Below the pieces are notes generated by a model. The model made no database searches, was not told the DNA's origin, and was given only the letters and a program-made list of their open reading frames with translations. Below, piece by piece: positions 1 to 7,623 of a DNA stretch of 20,997 nucleotides. Within the stretch, counting starts at the first letter, position 1. Each line of letters opens with the position of its first letter. This stretch comes from Palsa-883 sp035696165. Lineage in GTDB: Bacteria > Pseudomonadota > Alphaproteobacteria > Acetobacterales > Acetobacteraceae. The stretch covers positions 1 to 20,997 of the forward strand of contig DASRQX010000371.1 in NCBI GenBank assembly GCA_035696165.1, read 5' to 3'. The translations under genes and the position numbers were made by a program.

Positions 1-59
1 CTGGCAGTCTCCCCCGTGGTGGCGGTCGGGTGGTCTTGCGGTTGGGTCTCGATACGCAT
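1..59 (-). CDS. N-terminal fragment of an unidentified gene leaving the window
   Basis: An ATG on the minus strand at 59-57 is preceded by a very good ribosome binding site (GAGGGAG on the minus strand, forward positions 66-72, six bases before the start). It opens a frame with no stop to the window edge. The 19 complete codons read MRIETQPQDHPTATTGETA, a polar, disordered-looking N-terminus that names no family. It lies 163 nt after the stop of the flavin oxidoreductase and on the same strand, so it may be the next member of the pigment operon. What it encodes cannot be said from this fragment. Confidence 0.6.
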   Translation of the reverse strand, partial: MRIETQPQDHPTATTGETA

Positions 60-167
60 CGGTTGCTCCCTCGTGCTGTGGGACGCATACCGAACCCGAT
101 CCAGCGCCTGGCTGCCACTCCCACCCGCATAGGTTCTTGTCGTTGTTACGACGAACGCAAGTCGTGG

Positions 168-189
168 ATGGTCGGTGAAGTCCGACCAT
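168..189 (-). terminator. Perfect 8-bp stem-loop after the oxidoreductase gene
   Basis: ATGGTCGG and CCGACCAT pair perfectly around a 6-nt loop (TGAAGT on the plus strand). The hairpin lies about 34 nt after the stop codon of the flavin oxidoreductase and before the next minus-strand start. There is no T-run after it on the minus strand, so it is not a classical intrinsic terminator. It could be an attenuator, an RNA 3' end stabiliser, or chance. Confidence 0.3.
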
Positions 190-222
190 GAGAGGGAGAG
201 TCGTTCCCTTCGCCGCCCGATA

Positions 223-1593
223 TCATTCGGCCGCAACCGCAGGAGCGGAAACGGCGCCTGGTTGCCACTGGATGCCAAGACGCTGCAGCAGCGCCATCAC
301 GTAATAGATGGTTTTGAACGCCAGGACGGGGAACACCAGGCGCCAGTTCGCCCGCAGATTGCCGGCCAGCAGGCTGATCAAGCCATCCCGCATGCGGAAT
401 TTGTTGCCCGGCGCCATGAACAGCATGCGCAGTGCCGGCGTGTTGATCCGGTAAATCAGCCAACTGATCCGCCGCATCGCTGCGCGCAACTCCCGTTCCA
501 TCCGGCGGGCCATGGCGCGTCCGGCCGCCGGGTTATCCAGCCAGGTGTCCGCCACGCCCGCGCCCAGATCGCCCGAGGTCATCGCCAGCAGAACCCCGCT
601 GGAGAACACCGGGTCGATGAACGCGAAAGCGTCGCCGATCATCAGATAGCCGTCACCGGAATGAACGTTCGAGGCATAGGAGTAGTTCCCCGTGCTGACG
701 ATGTCGGAGATCAGCTCGGCCCCCTCCATCCGCGCGCGGACCGTCGGGCTGACCTGCAGGCGGGCCATGAACAGTTCCCGCGGGCTGCCTTGGCGGCCTT
801 TGAAGGCGGACTGGTTGCCGACAAACCCCACGCTCATGACATTATCGGGCAGCGGAATGAACCAGAACCAGCCATCCTCGACCAGGTGAACCGTGATGTA
901 GCCCGCCAGCTCGCCGGTGCGGGTTACCACGCCCTTGAAGTGGCCATACAGCGCCGCGGTGTTGTGCACCTTGTTCGCGCTGATCGAGCGCATCTTGCGC
1001 GCCAGGAACGTATCGCGGCCGGACGCGTCCAGCACGAAGCGCGGGGCGTATGACAGGGCCTCACCGTCCGGTCCTGTCGCACTCACCTTCGCCCGGGCGC
1101 CATCCATTCCGAACACGACCTCGGTCACCCGTGTGCGCTCCGCGACCCGCGCACCGCGCATCTTTGCATTGGCGAACAAGGTCGCGTCGAAGTCTGCGCG
1201 GCGGACCTGCCAGCTATAGGTGTAGGCCTGGTCCAGCCCATCGGCGAACTGGAAATGCACGCTCTTGCCGGTGCGGTCCGAAACGAACTCGGCACCCGGC
1301 TTATGCACGCCGATTGCCGCGATCCGCTCGCGTAGCCCCAATCGGTCGAACAGCTCGGTGTTCCGAGGCAGCAACGACTCACCGATATGGAAGCGCGGAT
1401 GCGCATCCTTCTCCAGCACCACCACGTCGCGCCCACGCTCCGCCAGCAGCGCCGCGGCGGTGGAGCCGGCCGGCCCGCCGCCGATCACCAGGACATCGCA
1501 TTCGCAAACTTCGCCGTGCGCAGGTGTTGCGCTACGCCGGGCGCCGGCGGGTTCGGCGATCCGGGTGGCCACAGGATCAGCAAGCTCGGGCAT
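223..1593 (-). CDS. FAD-dependent oxidoreductase of the flavin halogenase family
   Basis: This is a soluble FAD monooxygenase-fold protein of 456 aa. An upstream in-frame ATG at 1611 exists, but the ATG at 1593 has AAAGGAG (forward 1600-1606) six bases before it and is preferred. Residues below are counted from the 1611 ATG; subtract 6 for the preferred start. The dinucleotide-binding motif GGGPAG is at 44-49, the halogenase-type motif WxWxIP at 248-253 (WFWFIP), and F-x2-P-x2-S-x-G at 331-339. Lys104 in HKPGAEF is a candidate for the catalytic lysine. These motifs are established for flavin-dependent halogenases, but related oxidoreductases in aryl-polyene, flexirubin and xanthomonadin clusters share part of the pattern, so true halogenation is an inference. 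It lies 63 nt after the ketoreductase, at the end of the operon visible here. A geranylgeranyl-reductase-like role is the main alternative. Confidence 0.85.
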   Translation of the reverse strand: MPELADPVATRIAEPAGARRSATPAHGEVCECDVLVIGGGPAGSTAAALLAERGRDVVVLEKDAHPRFHIGESLLPRNTELFDRLGLRERIAAIGVHKPGAEFVSDRTGKSVHFQFADGLDQAYTYSWQVRRADFDATLFANAKMRGARVAERTRVTEVVFGMDGARAKVSATGPDGEALSYAPRFVLDASGRDTFLARKMRSISANKVHNTAALYGHFKGVVTRTGELAGYITVHLVEDGWFWFIPLPDNVMSVGFVGNQSAFKGRQGSPRELFMARLQVSPTVRARMEGAELISDIVSTGNYSYASNVHSGDGYLMIGDAFAFIDPVFSSGVLLAMTSGDLGAGVADTWLDNPAAGRAMARRMERELRAAMRRISWLIYRINTPALRMLFMAPGNKFRMRDGLISLLAGNLRANWRLVFPVLAFKTIYYVMALLQRLGIQWQPGAVSAPAVAAE

Positions 1594-1656
1594 CAGGCAC
1601 TCCTTTCCCATGTACGCTTCGGGCGGCCGAGCGGGGCACGCGTCAAGGCGGCGGCC

Positions 1657-2376
1657 CTACGCCATCCCGCCGTTGATCGAGACAACCTGGCCGGTGATAT
1701 ACGCGGCCTCATCGGATACCAGGAAGGCGACCAGCGACGCTACCTCATCGGGATGGCCGGCGCGCTTCATCGGCACCAGGGCGGCGATGGCGGCGGCATC
1801 CATCACCGCGTCGACCGCGGGCGACGCGATCACGCCGGGTGCCACCGCGTTGACCGTCAGGCCGCGACTGGCCATCTCACGCGCGAGGGATTTCACCGCG
1901 CCGATCAATCCGGCCTTGGCGGCGGCGTAATTCACCTGCCCGCGATTGCCCATCAGGGCAGACACCGACGAGATGGCAACGATCCGGCCCCAGCGCGTCG
2001 CCATCATGGGCAGCAGCAACGGCTGCACGGCCGCATAGAACCCACCCAACGACACATCGACGACACCGCGCCATTGCGTTTCGGACATGCCGGCCATCGG
2101 CACGTCGTCATGGGTGCCGGCATTGTGTACCACGACCTGCGGCGCACCGGCCGTGATGACATGCTCCAGGGCGGCCTTGGTCACGGCGTAATCCGCAAGG
2201 TCGCACACCAGCACTTCGGCGGACCCGCCCGTCGCCCGGATGCGGGCGGCGAGTTCGGTGGCGCGCGCCACGCCGGAATGCGCATGGATGACGACATGAA
2301 GTCCGTCAGCCGCCAGGCGCCGGCTGATCGCCTCGCCCACCGGGCTCGCTCCACCGGTCACCAGCGCGCGCTTCAT
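1657..2376 (-). CDS. FabG-type 3-oxoacyl-ACP reductase (SDR), ApeQ-like
   Basis: This is a classical short-chain dehydrogenase of 239 aa, the normal FabG length. It should reduce the beta-keto group of the growing polyene on ACP with NADPH. Visible motifs are TGGASPVG at 7-14 (nucleotide binding), HNAG at 84-87, Ser137, Tyr150 and Lys154 of the active site (YAAAK), and the C-terminal GQVVSINGG. The fourth tetrad residue, Asn in E. coli FabG (in NLTSV), aligns with Ser109 here (VSLGG). The start overlaps the upstream dehydratase stop in ATGA, so the two are probably translationally coupled. Its neighbours (dehydratase, CLF, KS) point to the aryl-polyene chain cycle rather than housekeeping fatty acid synthesis. 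Family assignment is firm; the pathway role comes from context. Confidence 0.93.
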   Translation of the reverse strand: MKRALVTGGASPVGEAISRRLAADGLHVVIHAHSGVARATELAARIRATGGSAEVLVCDLADYAVTKAALEHVITAGAPQVVVHNAGTHDDVPMAGMSETQWRGVVDVSLGGFYAAVQPLLLPMMATRWGRIVAISSVSALMGNRGQVNYAAAKAGLIGAVKSLAREMASRGLTVNAVAPGVIASPAVDAVMDAAAIAALVPMKRAGHPDEVASLVAFLVSDEAAYITGQVVSINGGMA

Positions 2377-2915
2377 GGGCGGCGCGCCGGTGGCAGGGCG
2401 ATGACGGCACGCCCGGACAGCAACAGCCCGCCGCCCGCGGAACGCAGCTCGAGAGCGTAAATCGACCCGCTCTGCTCATGACGCTCCAGTCGTGCCGTCA
2501 CGTACAGATCGCCGACCGCCTGGTCGTCCAGCCAATCGGCGTGTAGCGCGACGTCGCGCAAGGCCGCCAGGAATCCGGCGCGTTGCGTGGCACCGCCGGC
2601 AGCCAGCCCGCCATGTAACGCAGCGGCCTGCAGCGCGTATTCGACCCCGCAGATCGCGGAAAGGCGGCCGGCGCGGCGCAGCGGGTTCGATTGGTCTAAA
2701 TGCGACCGTGTCCGGCACGTGATGAAGCTGTCGTCCCATGCGACCACGCGGTCCAGCAACACCATGCCGCCGCTATGCGGAACCAGCGCCGCGATGGCGT
2801 CGCGATCGATGGCGCGCCCATCGACGCCCAAGCAATCAACGCCCCCGGAATCATTGCCCGGACTATCAACGTCGCGGGCAACGTCCCGGCGATCACTCAC
2901 GGTCCGGTGCGTCAT
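2373..2915 (-). CDS. Hot-dog 3-hydroxyacyl-ACP dehydratase, ApeP-like
   Basis: This 180-aa protein carries a FabA/FabZ-like hot-dog core. His47 in PHSGGMVLLD matches the catalytic His region of FabZ-like enzymes, and Glu92 in GVEYALQAAALHG lies on the central helix where the family acid is found. It should dehydrate 3-hydroxyacyl-ACP to the trans-enoyl form. In characterised aryl-polyene systems two different dehydratases work together; the other here would be the gene at 9229-9630. The ATG at 2915 overlaps the upstream stop in ATGA, which fixes the start. A longer frame reaching 3002 is rejected because it would run inside the CLF gene. Residues 12-41 are an Asp-rich linker of degenerate pentads (VDSPG, NDSGG, VDCLG, VDGRA) encoded by a 15-nt repeat array. 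Confidence 0.85.
   Translation of the reverse strand: MTHRTVSDRRDVARDVDSPGNDSGGVDCLGVDGRAIDRDAIAALVPHSGGMVLLDRVVAWDDSFITCRTRSHLDQSNPLRRAGRLSAICGVEYALQAAALHGGLAAGGATQRAGFLAALRDVALHADWLDDQAVGDLYVTARLERHEQSGSIYALELRSAGGGLLLSGRAVIALPPARRP
2796..2870. repeat. 15-nt tandem array A (5 degenerate units)
   Basis: On the plus strand five consecutive 15-mers start at 2796, 2811, 2826, 2841 and 2856. They share an ATC-A core: ggcgtcgcgatcgat, ggcgcgcccatcgac, gcccaagcaatcaac, gcccccggaatcatt, gcccggactatcaac. A further, weaker unit may follow at 2871. The array lies in the N-terminal linker of the dehydratase gene and keeps the frame as pentapeptides. Confidence 0.65.
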
Positions 2916-3754
2916 GGCGCCACCGTAACATCCAACCGGCCGTCGAGATAAGCCAGCGCGTGCGAACCGGCCGCACCGCGCGCGACGGCTTCGAGCAGCC
3001 ACAGCGAGCGAGCCGCCGGATTGCCATCGGCGAGGGCACGCAAAGCCGACTGGTCAAGCGCGCCCGCGCCCGCCCCAACATCGGCCGGTGCCGGCTCCGG
3101 CACGAAGCGAACGGTGAGCCCCGCCATACCGCTCGCAAGCTCCGCCGGGGCCAGCACCAACCCCACGCCGAACGGCGCGAGCAGCGGGCGCTTGGCATGC
3201 AACGGCGTCGGCATCGGATGATCATAGACGCAGAGCAGCACCGCCGCGCCATGCGTCGACACCTCAACCATGGCGGCAAGCAGCGCGGACGGCCAGGTGA
3301 AGTTATGGCCGGCAAGGCACGTGACGGGTTGGTGGCTCGCGGTGGCGATCGACCAGTATCCCGCGGCGGCATTCTGCACCGAATTGTGAAACTGCGTCGG
3401 CGAGACCAGGCGCGTCTGGTCGCCCGCCCGAGTCAGATCCCGCAGAATGCTGTCGAGCACCACGCCGTCGCCATTGCCGCTGCCGAACACGCCGCGCAGG
3501 CCGTCCGGGGGCAGGCCTGACATGGCGACCGCCTCGCTCGCCACCGCCAGGGCCAGCCGCGCGACCGGCCCGGTCCGCCGCCGTTCGTTGGGGGGCAGCA
3601 GCGCGGGTGGCGGCGCCGGCGACGCCGCGGGGACATACGGCGCCTCGCCGGCCAGCACGGCCCGGCTCGCCGCCCACCCCTCCAGGGCCGGACCCCAGAC
3701 CGACACCCCAACGATGCGGGCGGCAAGACAGCTCACGCCACGCATCCCCCGCAT
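2912..3754 (-). CDS. Ketosynthase-like chain length factor, ApeC-like
   Basis: This is a shortened beta-ketoacyl synthase N-terminal-domain protein of about 280 aa, against roughly 400 for a full KS. Recognisable features are a LLPPNERRR stretch, the segment SPTQFHNSVQNAAAGYWSIA, and CLAGHNFTW. No STACASS-type nucleophile motif like that of the neighbouring KS is present. That is the pattern of the KS partner subunit which, in characterised aryl-polyene systems, forms a heterodimer with the active KS and helps set chain length. It follows the KS directly, with only 7 nt from the KS stop to this start, and overlaps the next dehydratase by ATGA. The start is uncertain: ATGs at 3754 and 3745 are both possible, and a frame open to 3802 would run into the KS gene. 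Confidence 0.8.
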   Translation of the reverse strand: MRGMRGVSCLAARIVGVSVWGPALEGWAASRAVLAGEAPYVPAASPAPPPALLPPNERRRTGPVARLALAVASEAVAMSGLPPDGLRGVFGSGNGDGVVLDSILRDLTRAGDQTRLVSPTQFHNSVQNAAAGYWSIATASHQPVTCLAGHNFTWPSALLAAMVEVSTHGAAVLLCVYDHPMPTPLHAKRPLLAPFGVGLVLAPAELASGMAGLTVRFVPEPAPADVGAGAGALDQSALRALADGNPAARSLWLLEAVARGAAGSHALAYLDGRLDVTVAP

Positions 3755-3761
3755 CTGCCGA

Positions 3762-4964
3762 TCATGCCACGCGGCCCAGCACGAGGCTGCAATTGGCGCC
3801 ACCGAAGCCGAACGAATTGCTGACCACGATGCGTGCCGGCTGCTCCCGGTTGGCGACCGCCACGTCGGCCTGAAATACCGGGTCGGCCGCCGCTACCCCG
3901 AGACACCCGGCGACGAAGCCATTCGCCATGCACTGCCCGGCGATCACCACCTCCAGAATGCCGCAAGCGCCGAGGGTATGGCCGGTCCAGCCTTTGGTGG
4001 AACTGCATGGCACGGTCTTGCCGAACACCTGGAAGACGGCCAGGTCCTCCATGGCGTCGTTCGCCCGCGTGCCAGTGCCGTGCAGGTTCACCCAGTCGAC
4101 CTGTGCCGGCGCCAGGCCGGCACTCAGCAGCGCTCGCCGCATCGCCGCGACCGCCCCGGCGCCTTCCGGGTGTGGCGATGACATATGATAGGCGTCGCTG
4201 GCCGCGCCCATCCCCAGAAGCGCCAGCCGGTCATGGGAAGCGCCGTCCCGTCGCGGGGTATCCACCCGCTCCAGCAGCGCAAAGCCCGCGGCCTCGCCAA
4301 TCGAAATCCCGGCGCGCCCGGCATCACAGGGTCGGCACGGGTCCGGCGAAATCAACTCCAGGGCGGCAAAACCGTGCAGCGTCATCCGGCACAGGCTGTC
4401 GGCGCCGCCAACCACGGCGGCGTCGCAGACCCCGCTGTGGATCAGTTGCGCCGCGTCGACAAAGCTGCGCGCGCTGGAGGCGCAGGCGGTGGACACCACC
4501 AGCGTCGGACCGCGCAGTCCAAGCACGGCGCGCACATAGCGTCCGAGCGAGAACATGTCTTGCGTAAGGTCGTAGTGGAACCCATCCGGCAGCGCGCCAC
4601 TGTCGGCGTCGCGCTGTCCGTACGCATCCTCGCCCGCAGTGATACCCGACGTGCTGGTGCCCAACACGACAGCAACGCGACCTGCGCCATAAACGGCGCG
4701 CGCCTCGGCGACGGCGTCGATAAACCCATCGGTGCGCAGCGCGATGTCGGCCAGGCGGTTGTTGCGGCACTCGAACGCCGCCATGGCAGGTGGCAGGCGA
4801 TGCGCCTCAACCCCTTCGACGCGGCCAATCCAGCCGCCGACGGGAGGTTCGAAGTCATTCCGGCGCAATCCACCCGTGCGGGCGCGCATCGCGTCCAGGT
4901 GCGCGGCAGCACCCCGTCCAACGGCACTGATGGCCGTGCTCGCGGTCAGCACAAGTGGCTGCAT
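3762..4964 (-). CDS. Beta-ketoacyl-ACP synthase (KS), ApeO-like
   Basis: This is a full-length FabF-type condensing enzyme of 400 aa. The catalytic triad is complete: Cys161 in STACASSA, His295 in NLHGTGT, and His329 in KGWTGHTLG. The glycine-rich C-terminal SNSFGFGGANCSLV is also present. It would extend the aryl starter by repeated decarboxylative condensation with malonyl-ACP. It sits immediately upstream of the CLF-like protein, as expected for a KS/CLF pair. The ATG at 4964 has no strong ribosome binding site, and the 52-nt gap before it contains a 15-nt repeat array, so the true translation signal may have been disturbed. Only one complete KS is seen in the window, while several described aryl-polyene clusters carry a second one. 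Confidence 0.93.
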   Translation of the reverse strand: MQPLVLTASTAISAVGRGAAAHLDAMRARTGGLRRNDFEPPVGGWIGRVEGVEAHRLPPAMAAFECRNNRLADIALRTDGFIDAVAEARAVYGAGRVAVVLGTSTSGITAGEDAYGQRDADSGALPDGFHYDLTQDMFSLGRYVRAVLGLRGPTLVVSTACASSARSFVDAAQLIHSGVCDAAVVGGADSLCRMTLHGFAALELISPDPCRPCDAGRAGISIGEAAGFALLERVDTPRRDGASHDRLALLGMGAASDAYHMSSPHPEGAGAVAAMRRALLSAGLAPAQVDWVNLHGTGTRANDAMEDLAVFQVFGKTVPCSSTKGWTGHTLGACGILEVVIAGQCMANGFVAGCLGVAAADPVFQADVAVANREQPARIVVSNSFGFGGANCSLVLGRVA

Positions 4965-4970
4965 CGGGCC

Positions 4971-5015
4971 GGTCGCATCTGAGGGGGGCGCACGTGTGAG
5001 GGTCGCATCTGTGGA
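4971..5015. repeat. 15-nt tandem array H in the exporter-KS gap
   Basis: Three consecutive 15-mers on the plus strand at 4971, 4986 and 5001: ggtcgcatctgaggg, gggcgcacgtgtgag, ggtcgcatctgtgga. Units 1 and 3 share their first 11 bases exactly. The array fills almost all of the 52-nt space between the exporter stop (5017) and the KS start (4964), where the KS ribosome binding site would be expected. Confidence 0.7.
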
Positions 5016-5016
5016 G

Positions 5017-7614
5017 TCAACCAGGCCTCTCGTTCGATCCCGCGTGTGATGACGCTTCGGATGGCCGCACCCCAGCGAACAGAAAGGCGAACAGCATCGC
5101 CAACACCGCGCCCAGCGCGACCGTTACACCAATGTCGCGCAATAGCGGCGTTTGGCAAGCCGCCAGCATACCGAACGTGAGCAATGTCATTGCGTTGCAG
5201 GTCACCAGCGTGCGCAAAGTGCGTGCACGCTCCTCAGTATCCAGTTGCCGCCGAGCGAAAAACAGCGCGTAGTCCAGGCCGACACCAGCGACAAGCTGCA
5301 ACGCCACCAGGTGGATCAGCGACAGCCGCGTCCCCAGCAAAGTCAGCACCGCGACCGTCACCAGCATGGCCGCCGCCACCGCGCCGAGCACGCGAAGCAC
5401 CTGGGCCGGCGACCGCAGGCCAACTGCCAAAGCCGCCAGCACCATCAGGCCGCTCCATCCCAGCCAGCGCCAGGCCCGCGCGGTGTAGCCGGACAGGATG
5501 CGGCCAATCTCGGTCCTCATGTCGACATAGATCGCCCCTTCAACGACCGGTCCACCAACCGCTGGTCTGGCAACCGCTGGCCCACCGCGCGCGGCTTGTT
5601 CCAGGGTCGCCCCGCCGTTGGTCGCGCCATAGGCATTTGCGATGCCCGCATCCGCCAGCGCCGTGGCCAGGTGCGTGGGATCGCGCACGGACTGCAACGC
5701 GATCGGGCCCTGCCACATGCCGTCCCGCTCGAACATCAGCGGTGCGAGCCGGTCCGCGAACGGGGTGCCCACCAGGTCCGACGGCACCAGCGGCTGCATC
5801 GACCGCGATGCCCGCACCGCATCGACGAACGCATCGAACGCCGTCGGACGGAACGGCAATCCGGCCCGCGCCGCCTCCAGCCGCCGCACCAACTCATCCG
5901 GGTCCGGCAGTGCGTTGCGGCGTGCCTCCTGCGTCGCCGCGCTGGGCAGCAGCCGGGCCGCCAGCGCCGCGCCGCCTATCAGGCCGTCCGCCTGAAGTCG
6001 GTCCAGCAACGGGATCAGCGCCTCCTGCTGGCGCAGCACCGTCTGGGCGTCGGCGCCGCGCACCACGATCAACTGGCCGACGTCAGGCGCCCCAAGGTTG
6101 CGGCGCAGCTCGGCATCCAGGGCGCGCGATGCCGCGGGAACCGGGCTCAAGCTCTCCAGATCGTCCTCCCAGTTCGGGCCGCCGCGCGCCATCAGCCACA
6201 CCGCGGCCAGCAGCACCGGCAAAAGTCCCAGCAGCCGCCAGCGCCGCAGCCGCTCGATGCGCCCCAGCCACGCGGCGCTGCCGGGCGCGACCGGCGCCAG
6301 GTTCGCCGCCACCACCAGGCGCGGCAGCAGCCACCAGGTCGCCAGCGCCGCCGTCGCCAGCCCCACGGCGGAGAACACGCCAAGCTGCGACAGCCCGGGG
6401 AAGCCCGAGAACACCATCGCCGCCAGGCCGAGCGTTGCAGTGATCACCGCCAGAATGAACGCCGGGCCGATGCGCTCCCGCGTGGCCGGCGCCGGTTCGC
6501 CGGATTTGCGGTGGCCGATCATCAGGACGGGGTAATCCAGCGACACGCCCAGCATGGTGATGCCGAAGCCCAGCGCGACGCCATGCACGGAGCCGTACAC
6601 GAGTTGTACGACCAGCGCCGCCGCGGCGACGCTCAGCACCACTGGGACCGCAATGGCCGCGATGACCAACGGCGAGCGAAAGCGCCACCACAGCAGCAGC
6701 ACCACCAGAATGGTCGACACAACCGAGATACGATGCACGTCGCCGCGGATCGCCCGGGCCGCATCGCGCGCGAACACGGCGGGACCGGTGATCACGAGCC
6801 GTGCACCGCCGGGCGATGCTGCCGTGAAGGCCCGCTCGATCGCGGCGGTGGCGATTTCCTGCGCCGGCACATCCATGCCGCCGGCGCGGGTCCTGACCAG
6901 CAGCAGGGCGCGGTCGCGGTCGGCGGCGAACCAGGCGCCGTCGATCGAGCGGACATCGCCGCTGCCCATCCAACCGCGGATAGCCGCCAGGAACGCACCG
7001 GGCGGGTCGGCCAACCCATAGCGCACTGCCAGCGGCGCGGCGGAGGAGCGCAACTGCCGCAGCACGCCCTCCAGGTCCGCGTGCAGTGCCGGCGCGGTAA
7101 ACGCGGCCGGGGTGGTAGCCGGAGACAGCAGATAGCGGTGCGCGAACAGCATCGCCTCGTCCTGCTCCGACAGCGCGGCCTGGCCGCCGGCGACTACGGC
7201 GAAAAGTCTGGATTGCCCCAGCGCAGTGGCAACCGTCCGGCTGATCCGGGCGAGATCCGGAACCGGCGCCCCATCGATGCCGACCAGGATCAGGCCGGTG
7301 GCGGACCCCTCTCGCGCCTCCTGCAGCACCATGCGCGCCGCGGGAGACCCGCCGGCCGGCAGGAACGCCAACATGTCGGTGCGAACCTGGATCTGTGTCA
7401 GCACCGCCAGCAGCAGCAGGACCACGGCAGCGAGCGCACCCAGGACCGGCGCGGCGCGGCGCCACCGAGGGGGCTTTTCTCCTCCTCCCCTTGAGGGAGG
7501 GGGGTGGGGGGAGGGGTTCGGCGCGGCATACAAGCCGTCAACATCGGGCCGCCGCGACCCCTCCCTCCAACCCCCTCCCTCAAGGGGAGGGGGAGAAGAA
7601 CCTTCATCGACCAC
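5017..7614 (-). CDS. MMPL/RND-family exporter, ApeM-like
   Basis: This is an inner-membrane transporter of 865 aa with the duplicated RND/MMPL layout. TM1 is at about 53-73, followed by a periplasmic domain at about 80-290. A membrane block at about 297-440 contains GVSLDYPV (Asp360). TM7 is at about 460-476, then a second periplasmic domain, then a membrane block at about 715-850 with GVGLDYALFF (Asp781). It likely moves the polyene lipid or its carrier across the inner membrane, together with the LolA-like protein encoded just upstream. The GTG at 7614 lies 9 nt after the LolA-like stop. Residues 6-50 are the in-frame translation of a palindromic repeat (7477-7597). No ATG or GTG lies between that repeat and TM1, so the extension seems to be part of the protein unless an unusual start is used. 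Residues 678-696 are pentad repeats. Confidence 0.9.
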   Translation of the reverse strand: MVDEGSSPPPLEGGGWREGSRRPDVDGLYAAPNPSPHPPPSRGGGEKPPRWRRAAPVLGALAAVVLLLLAVLTQIQVRTDMLAFLPAGGSPAARMVLQEAREGSATGLILVGIDGAPVPDLARISRTVATALGQSRLFAVVAGGQAALSEQDEAMLFAHRYLLSPATTPAAFTAPALHADLEGVLRQLRSSAAPLAVRYGLADPPGAFLAAIRGWMGSGDVRSIDGAWFAADRDRALLLVRTRAGGMDVPAQEIATAAIERAFTAASPGGARLVITGPAVFARDAARAIRGDVHRISVVSTILVVLLLWWRFRSPLVIAAIAVPVVLSVAAAALVVQLVYGSVHGVALGFGITMLGVSLDYPVLMIGHRKSGEPAPATRERIGPAFILAVITATLGLAAMVFSGFPGLSQLGVFSAVGLATAALATWWLLPRLVVAANLAPVAPGSAAWLGRIERLRRWRLLGLLPVLLAAVWLMARGGPNWEDDLESLSPVPAASRALDAELRRNLGAPDVGQLIVVRGADAQTVLRQQEALIPLLDRLQADGLIGGAALAARLLPSAATQEARRNALPDPDELVRRLEAARAGLPFRPTAFDAFVDAVRASRSMQPLVPSDLVGTPFADRLAPLMFERDGMWQGPIALQSVRDPTHLATALADAGIANAYGATNGGATLEQAARGGPAVARPAVGGPVVEGAIYVDMRTEIGRILSGYTARAWRWLGWSGLMVLAALAVGLRSPAQVLRVLGAVAAAMLVTVAVLTLLGTRLSLIHLVALQLVAGVGLDYALFFARRQLDTEERARTLRTLVTCNAMTLLTFGMLAACQTPLLRDIGVTVALGAVLAMLFAFLFAGVRPSEASSHAGSNERPG
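5531..5590. repeat. 15-nt tandem array E in the exporter gene
   Basis: Four consecutive 15-mers on the plus strand at 5531, 5546, 5561 and 5576: atcgccccttcaacg, accggtccaccaacc, gctggtctggcaacc, gctggcccaccgcgc. In the exporter frame they appear as GGPAV, ARPAV, GGPVV, a loop in the second periplasmic domain shortly before the second membrane block. Confidence 0.65.
7477..7597. repeat. 121-nt palindromic element with 41-nt arms
   Basis: The left arm 7477-7517 and the reverse complement of the right arm 7557-7597 agree at all but about four positions. Both contain ctccccttgagggagggg. The 39-nt spacer is 7518-7556. The element is very purine/pyrimidine skewed, unlike the surrounding sequence, and resembles a REP/MITE-type dispersed repeat. 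It lies inside the start region of the exporter gene and is read through in frame, giving PPPLEGGGW and its mirror form PPPSRGGG. Confidence 0.9.
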
Positions 7615-7623
7615 GTTCGCCCG

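Noticed and set aside
175..1053. Long plus-strand open frame opposite the flavin oxidoreductase
   Set aside because: Arg/His/Gln-rich translation typical of an antisense shadow in GC-rich DNA; the minus-strand gene has complete motifs.
5152..7494. 780-codon plus-strand open frame opposite the exporter
   Set aside because: Its length comes from GC-rich codon bias on the other strand; composition is low complexity (Gln, Arg, His) with no domain, while the exporter frame has clear RND topology.
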